Origin: Bacillota bacterium
GTDB taxonomy: Bacteria > Bacillota > Clostridia > Christensenellales > CAG-138
Reading direction: 5' to 3'
Assembly (NCBI GenBank): GCA_023399275.1
Contig: JAEWQH010000065.1
Span: forward strand, 1-9,663
DNA: 9,663 bases
The notes beneath the pieces are model-generated. The model made no database searches. It had not been told where the DNA came from and was given only the letters and a program-made list of their open reading frames with translations. Each line of letters opens with the position of its first letter. Within the stretch, counting starts at the first letter, position 1. The position numbers and the translations under genes are program-made. Below, piece after piece: positions 5,844 through 9,663 of this stretch.

Positions 5844-6746
5844 ATGCAACAAACGCTCAACGGGTTTCTCCGGCAGGCGAAGGGACTCGGGCTGCGCGTC
5901 GCGGTCGCTAGCGCGCACGACGCGGATGTGCTCAAAGCCCTGCTCGCCGCGCGCGCGGAAGGCATCTGCTCTGCCGTACTGTTTGGCGACGCAGCAAAGA
6001 TCCGCCGCCTCCTCGCCTCCCTCGGCACGGATGAGACGGGCTTTACCATCGTCGAGCCGGAGGGCGGCGATGCAGCCTGCGCGCGCGCGGCGGTTCGCGC
6101 CGTGGAAACCGGCGAGGCGGACTACCTGATGAAAGGCATCCTCAACACGACGGACTTTCTGCGCGCGGTGGTACACTCCGGGCTGCTGCTCGGCGGCTTG
6201 CTCTCACACGTGATGGCCTTCGAGCTGCCCGCCTACCGCAAGCTGCTCTTTGTCAGCGACGGGGCTATGAACCCCGCGCCGGATCTGGATAAAAAGCGCA
6301 TGATATTGGAGAACGCCGCGCGGTTCTTGCTCTCGATCGGGTATCCTTCCATAAAAGCGGCGGTCCTCAGCGGCAGCGAGATCGTCAGCGAGAAGATCCC
6401 CTCCACGCTGGATGCAAAAGCGCTCAGCGGACTCGACTGGTCGCGCTACAGCATGAACGTATTCGGCCCGGTCGCGCTCGATCTGGCCGTCAGCCCGCAA
6501 GCATGCGCGCATAAGCAATACACGGCTGTGGGCGCGGGCGACGCGGATCTGCTGCTGATGCCAAACTATGAAACGGGCAACTGCTTCGGCAAGTCGCTCA
6601 CATATTTTGCGCAGGCGCGCTCAGCCGGTCTCGTGCTCGGCGCGCGCTGCCCCATCGTGCTGGTATCGCGCGCAGACCCGGCGGAGGCTAAGCTCGCCTC
6701 CCTCGCGCTCGGCGCCGTCGCGGCGCAGAAAGGAAACAACATATGA
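5844..6746 (+). CDS. ptb: Phosphate butyryltransferase family (phosphotransacylase)
   Basis: Cytoplasmic enzyme exchanging the CoA of an acyl-CoA for phosphate, yielding the acyl-phosphate used by the kinase encoded just upstream. The 300-residue product matches the Ptb length and differs from the longer acetate-specific Pta. Family segments visible are ADYLMKGILNT (92-102), LLFVSDGAMNPAPDL (134-148), SEIVSEKIPSTLDA (178-191), GPVALDLAVSP (208-218), ADLLLMPNYETGN (234-246) and CPIVLVSRADPA (269-280). An alternative in-frame ATG at 5835 would add MHH but sits 1 nt from the ribosome binding site. The open frame also extends further upstream inside buk, which is overlap and not coding. The stop overlaps the iorA start by 4 nt (ATGA), indicating coupled translation and a shared pathway. 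Acyl specificity is not visible; the context favours aryl-acetyl-CoA or branched acyl-CoA over butyryl-CoA. Confidence 0.93.
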   Translation: MQQTLNGFLRQAKGLGLRVAVASAHDADVLKALLAARAEGICSAVLFGDAAKIRRLLASLGTDETGFTIVEPEGGDAACARAAVRAVETGEADYLMKGILNTTDFLRAVVHSGLLLGGLLSHVMAFELPAYRKLLFVSDGAMNPAPDLDKKRMILENAARFLLSIGYPSIKAAVLSGSEIVSEKIPSTLDAKALSGLDWSRYSMNVFGPVALDLAVSPQACAHKQYTAVGAGDADLLLMPNYETGNCFGKSLTYFAQARSAGLVLGARCPIVLVSRADPAEAKLASLALGAVAAQKGNNI

Positions 6747-8518
6747 GCGGAAACACACGGCAGCTCCTCACCGGCAACGAGGCCATCGCGCGCGGCGCAT
6801 ATGAGGCGGGCGTCGCCGTCTGCTCCGCCTACCCCGGCACGCCGAGCACCGAGATCTTCGAAAACCTAGCGCAGTACAAGGACGCGCTCTATGCCGAGTG
6901 GGCGCCAAACGAGAAGGTCGCAGCAGAGGTCGCCTACGGCGCATGCGTCGCAAACGCACGCTCGCTCACCGCGATGAAGCACGTCGGCCTCAACGTTGCG
7001 GCGGATCTGGTATTCACCGCGGCTTACAACGGCGTGGGCGCAGGGTTTGTCATCGTCACGGCCGACGACCCGGATATGCATTCTTCCCAAAACGAGCAGG
7101 ATAACCGCCGCTATGCGCAGTTTGCCAAGATTCCGCTCATCGAGCCGGCCGACTCGCAGGAGTGCAAGGACTTTATCAAGGAAGCATACGATATCTCCGA
7201 GCGATTCGACATCCCCGTTTTGTTTCGCACCACCACGCGCGTAAGCCACAGCAAGAGTCTCGTCTCGCTCGGCGAACGAGCGGAGATTACCCCTGCGCGG
7301 TATGTGCGCAACATCTCAAAATACGTCAGCACGCCGGCAAACGCGCGCCGGCACCGGCCGCAGCTGGAGGAGAAGCTCAAGGCCCTGGAAGCTTACGCCA
7401 ACCGCAGCCCGCTCAACAGCATGGAGCTCAACGGCGGCAAGATCGGCGTGCTCAGCGCATCCATCGCCTACCAGTATGCCAAAGAGGTCTTTCCGGCGGA
7501 CACCTCCTTTCTCAAGCTCGGCTTCACCTGGCCGCTGCCGATGGACCTGATCCGCACGTTCGCCTCCAACGTTGAGACGCTCTATGTCGTGGAGGAGCTC
7601 GAGCCATTTATGGAAGAGCAGCTCAAGGCCGCAGGTATCGCCTGCGTCGGCAAGCGCGTGATCCCGCCGATGTATGAGCTCAACCCCGAGATCGTGCGCC
7701 GCAGTGTCTTCGGCACGGAGCCGGAGACGGCGCAGCTCGGCATCGACCTCGTGCCCCGTCCGCCCGCGCTCTGCCCCGGCTGCCCGCACCGCGGTTTTTT
7801 CTATGTCATGAGCAAGCACAAGGATTTCGTCGTCGCAGGCGACATCGGCTGCTATACGCTCGGCTACGCGGCCCCGCTTTCCGCGATGGACACCTGCGCC
7901 TGCATGGGGGGCGGATTCTCGCTGGGCATGGGCATGTCCAAGGCGTTCGCGCAGCAGGGCGTGACCGACCGAAAGGTTTTCGGCGTAGTCGGGGACTCCA
8001 CCTTTTTTCACAGCGGGCTTACCGGCGCGGTCGAAATCCTATATAATAAGGGGCATATGATCCCCTGCGTGCTGGATAACTCCATCACCGGCATGACAGG
8101 CCACCAGGATAACCCCGGCACGGGCTATACGCTCGAAGGCGAGATCGCAGCAAAGATATCGATCGAAGCCGTGCTGCAGAGCTTCGGTTTTGGCAACGTG
8201 ATCGTCGTCGACCCGCAGGACCTCAAAGCGATGCAGCAGGCCGTGGACGGCGCGCTGTCCAGCGAGGTTCCGGCGGCGATCATCGCGCGAAGGCCCTGCC
8301 TGCTCATCAAGCGCATCAAGCACGACGTGGGTAAGTGCGTTGTGGATCGCGAAAAGTGCCGCAGCTGCAAGATGTGCCTCAAGGTCGCCTGCCCCGCCAT
8401 CCATATGCGCGAGGGCAAGTCCGAGATCGACCAGACGCTCTGCGCCGGCTGCACGGTCTGCGCGCAAGCGTGTCCCTTTGGCGCAATCTCACGCCTCGAC
8501 GAGCCGAAAGGAGCATGA
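6743..8518 (+). CDS. iorA: Indolepyruvate ferredoxin oxidoreductase, alpha subunit
   Basis: Catalytic subunit of the oxygen-sensitive enzyme that decarboxylates aryl-pyruvates with CoA, giving aryl-acetyl-CoA, CO2 and reduced ferredoxin. The 591 residues follow the family order. First is a pyrimidine-binding domain with NEAIARGAYEAGV and AYPGTPSTEI (29-38), EKVAAEVAYGA (57-67) and ADDPDMHSSQNEQDNR (107-122). A linker domain (about 230-320) leads to CPGCPHR (344-350). The thiamine-diphosphate domain has GDIGCYTLG (366-374) and the metal-binding GDS...DN segment (417-446). A C-terminal ferredoxin domain carries two 4Fe-4S clusters: Cys539/542/545/550 (CX2CX2CX4CP) and Cys567/570/573/577 (CX2CX2CX3CP). 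All cysteines are intact. The ATG at 6743 overlaps the ptb stop by 4 nt and has AAAGGA (6729-6734) 8 nt upstream. The family acts on indolepyruvate, phenylpyruvate and hydroxyphenylpyruvate; branched 2-oxoacids cannot be excluded. Confidence 0.95.
   Translation: MSGNTRQLLTGNEAIARGAYEAGVAVCSAYPGTPSTEIFENLAQYKDALYAEWAPNEKVAAEVAYGACVANARSLTAMKHVGLNVAADLVFTAAYNGVGAGFVIVTADDPDMHSSQNEQDNRRYAQFAKIPLIEPADSQECKDFIKEAYDISERFDIPVLFRTTTRVSHSKSLVSLGERAEITPARYVRNISKYVSTPANARRHRPQLEEKLKALEAYANRSPLNSMELNGGKIGVLSASIAYQYAKEVFPADTSFLKLGFTWPLPMDLIRTFASNVETLYVVEELEPFMEEQLKAAGIACVGKRVIPPMYELNPEIVRRSVFGTEPETAQLGIDLVPRPPALCPGCPHRGFFYVMSKHKDFVVAGDIGCYTLGYAAPLSAMDTCACMGGGFSLGMGMSKAFAQQGVTDRKVFGVVGDSTFFHSGLTGAVEILYNKGHMIPCVLDNSITGMTGHQDNPGTGYTLEGEIAAKISIEAVLQSFGFGNVIVVDPQDLKAMQQAVDGALSSEVPAAIIARRPCLLIKRIKHDVGKCVVDREKCRSCKMCLKVACPAIHMREGKSEIDQTLCAGCTVCAQACPFGAISRLDEPKGA
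8507..8513 (+). promoter_or_regulatory. Ribosome binding site that decides the iorB start
   Basis: AAAGGAG ends 1 nt before ATG 8515, which overlaps the iorA stop as ATGA, and 10 nt before a second in-frame ATG at 8524. Spacing favours 8524 (MAGFTGKSIL). Stop-start coupling could still use 8515, adding MIR. Confidence 0.5.
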
Positions 8519-8523
8519 TTCGT

Positions 8524-9108
8524 ATGGCAGGCTTTACCGGAAAGAGCATTCTCATCTGCGGCGTCGGCGGGCAGGGCACGCTCTTGATGAGCAAAACCCT
8601 CACCGCAGGCCTCGTGCAGGCGGGCTATGACGTAAAGATGAGCGAGGTGCACGGCATGGCGCAGCGCGGCGGCTCGGTCTCCACGCAGGTGCGCTACGGC
8701 GAGAAGGTGCATTCTCCGATCGTCGGGCGCGGCGAAGCGGATGTGCTCGTCGCGTTTGAAAAGCTTGAGGCCGCGCGCTACGCCGATCTGCTCAGGGTCG
8801 GCGGCACGGCGCTGGTCAACGACTATGAAGTTATGCCGCTGCCGGTTGCGAGCGGGGCGGCGGCGTATCCGCAAAATATCTACGAGCAGCTGCGAGGGGC
8901 ATTTGATCTTCGCGTCATCCCAGCGAGCGAGATCGCAAAGTCGCTTGGCAACATCCGCTGTACCAACATCGTGCTGCTCGGCGCGCTCGTGCGCGCGTTT
9001 GCGCTCGAGGCGATCGACTGGAACGCCGCGCTGACCGCATCCGTACCGCCCAAGGCGCTCGCGCTCAACCTTGCGGCGTTCGACGCGGGCTACCGGTTTG
9101 AAGCTTGA
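8524..9108 (+). CDS. iorB: Indolepyruvate ferredoxin oxidoreductase, beta subunit
   Basis: Smaller subunit of the IorAB complex, equivalent to the gamma domain of pyruvate ferredoxin oxidoreductase. The 194 residues are a normal length for IorB. Family hallmarks are the glycine-rich GVGGQGTLL (13-21) near the N-terminus, EVHGMAQRGGSV (41-52), where the enzyme contacts CoA and its partner in related proteins, and the ADVLVAFEKLEAARY segment (72-86). The C-terminal RCTNIVLLGALV (145-156) is also typical. Start choice lies between 8524 and the in-frame ATG at 8515 that overlaps the iorA stop; 8524 has workable ribosome-binding-site spacing. Immediately following iorA, it completes a functional heterodimer. 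No frameshift or missing motif is seen. The open frame extends upstream into iorA, but that part is overlap. Confidence 0.94.
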   Translation: MAGFTGKSILICGVGGQGTLLMSKTLTAGLVQAGYDVKMSEVHGMAQRGGSVSTQVRYGEKVHSPIVGRGEADVLVAFEKLEAARYADLLRVGGTALVNDYEVMPLPVASGAAAYPQNIYEQLRGAFDLRVIPASEIAKSLGNIRCTNIVLLGALVRAFALEAIDWNAALTASVPPKALALNLAAFDAGYRFEA

Positions 9109-9149
9109 TCATCACCCGCAAGGGTTTATAGACAAAGGCAGGTAACTAC

Positions 9150-9663
9150 ATGGTATCCAACGATATGCTCCATCTGGGCCGCGTGCGCTCCGCCATCCGC
9201 GAGCTCTTCGAGTTCGGCCGCAAGCGCGCGGCAGAGGTCGGCGAAGAAAACGTCTACGATTTCTCGCTCGGCAACCCGTCCGTTCCCCCACCCGCGCAGT
9301 TTACACAGGAGATGATCCGGCTTCTGAACACCTGCGATCCTTCCGCGCTGCATGGCTACACGAGCGCGCCGGGCGCCAATGAAGCGCGCGACGCAATCGC
9401 CGAAAATCTCAATCGCCGCTTCGGTTCGTCGTTCACCCGCCGCAATCTCTACATCACCTGCGGCGCGGCGGCTGCGCTGACCTCCGTCTTGCGCGCGCTG
9501 ACGGTGGATCGGGACACGGAGTTTATCGCCATCGCGCCGTTCTTTCCGGAGTACAGCTGCTTTGCCGCAACGGCGGGCGGAAAGCTCGTCGTGGTGGAGC
9601 CGGATATGGCGCACTTTCAGATCGATTTCTCCGCGCTGGAGGCTGCGATCGGCGCGTATACGC
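9150..9663 (+). CDS. Fold-type I (class I/II) PLP-dependent aminotransferase, N-terminal part
   Basis: The first 171 codons are visible and the gene runs off the right edge. Features fit the aspartate/aromatic aminotransferase superfamily: an N-terminal substrate-pocket segment YDFSLGNPSVPPP (36-48), HGYTSAPGANEARDAIA (68-84), the cofactor phosphate-binding region ITCGAAAALTSVLRAL (102-117), and APFFPEYSCF (129-138), where this family places residues against the PLP ring. The PLP lysine and the ring-binding aspartate lie beyond the window. The ATG at 9150 follows AGG about 7 nt upstream, 41 nt after iorB on the same strand. In this operon its likely role is to convert an amino acid (probably aromatic or branched) to the 2-oxoacid consumed by IorAB. 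A biosynthetic role, or a different amino acid, remains possible from sequence alone. Confidence 0.88.
   Translation, partial: MVSNDMLHLGRVRSAIRELFEFGRKRAAEVGEENVYDFSLGNPSVPPPAQFTQEMIRLLNTCDPSALHGYTSAPGANEARDAIAENLNRRFGSSFTRRNLYITCGAAAALTSVLRALTVDRDTEFIAIAPFFPEYSCFAATAGGKLVVVEPDMAHFQIDFSALEAAIGAYT

Noticed and set aside
5436..6176. 246-codon minus-strand open frame across the buk/ptb junction
   Set aside because: It spans two well-supported genes and their intergenic gap on the opposite strand, and the translation is Arg/Ala-rich without motifs. It is a by-product of high GC.
7316..8011. 231-codon minus-strand open frame inside iorA (and similar ones at 8039-8467, 8125-8874, 9126-9614)
   Set aside because: All are antisense to conserved enzyme coding sequence, with no start signals and no family features.
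8042..8059. TATAAT plus AAGGGG and ATG inside iorA, resembling an internal promoter and start
   Set aside because: The bases encode the conserved ILYNKGHM stretch. The -35 position (TTACCG) is a poor match, and an ATG there would remove the thiamine-binding part of the protein.
9114..9125. ACCC-GCAA-GGGT mini-hairpin between iorB and the aminotransferase gene, followed by TTTA
   Set aside because: A 4-bp stem with only three T residues is too weak for an intrinsic terminator; the short gap favours one transcript.

Overview
The window is about 60% GC by eye. It looks like a chromosomal segment of a high-GC, anaerobic, low-lineage-resolution Firmicute (Bacillota, class Clostridia). The reasons are: a complete Bce-type antimicrobial-peptide detoxification module, a Buk/Ptb pair, an oxygen-sensitive ferredoxin-dependent 2-oxoacid oxidoreductase, strong GGAGG-type Shine-Dalgarno sites and sigma-A-like promoters. 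I cannot name a genus. There are no rRNA or tRNA genes, IS elements, CRISPR arrays or phage genes in the window.

Left half (minus strand, 171-4436): a BceRS-BceAB module reads right to left as response regulator (3765-4436), intramembrane-sensing histidine kinase (2783-3772, overlapping the regulator by 8 nt), ABC ATPase (1916-2677, GTG start) and a 10-TM FtsX-like permease (171-1871). The permease is followed by an intrinsic terminator (121-151). Regulator and kinase have their own good sigma-A promoter, overlapped by a perfect 8-bp inverted repeat. The ATPase-permease pair has a separate promoter with a perfect -10, a poor -35 and 21-bp-spaced repeats, as expected for a promoter activated by the response regulator. 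In this type of system the permease-ATPase complex both senses and removes cell-wall-active peptides, and its activity is read by the kinase. Beyond the terminator another minus-strand gene begins at 53 and runs off the left edge. It appears to be read from a leaderless promoter.

Divergent intergenic region (4437-4735, 299 bp): it holds the regulator promoter and palindrome, an unexplained GC-rich part with an imperfect direct repeat, an AT-rich inverted repeat, a TTGACA promoter and a leader hairpin in front of the rightward operon.

Right half (plus strand, 4736-9663): a tightly packed operon of butyrate kinase family (buk), phosphate butyryltransferase family (ptb), indolepyruvate ferredoxin oxidoreductase alpha and beta (iorA, iorB), and the first 171 codons of a fold-type I aminotransferase that continues past the window. 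Read together, these encode a whole amino-acid oxidation branch: amino acid to 2-oxoacid (aminotransferase), to acyl-CoA plus reduced ferredoxin and CO2 (IorAB), to acyl-phosphate (Ptb), to free acid plus ATP (Buk). The inferred job is fermentation of aromatic (or branched-chain) amino acids to aryl-acetates or branched acids with substrate-level ATP formation, rather than classical butyrate production. No butyryl-CoA synthesis genes are present in the window. This operon is the most interesting content; its components are known families and the substrate assignment is inference.
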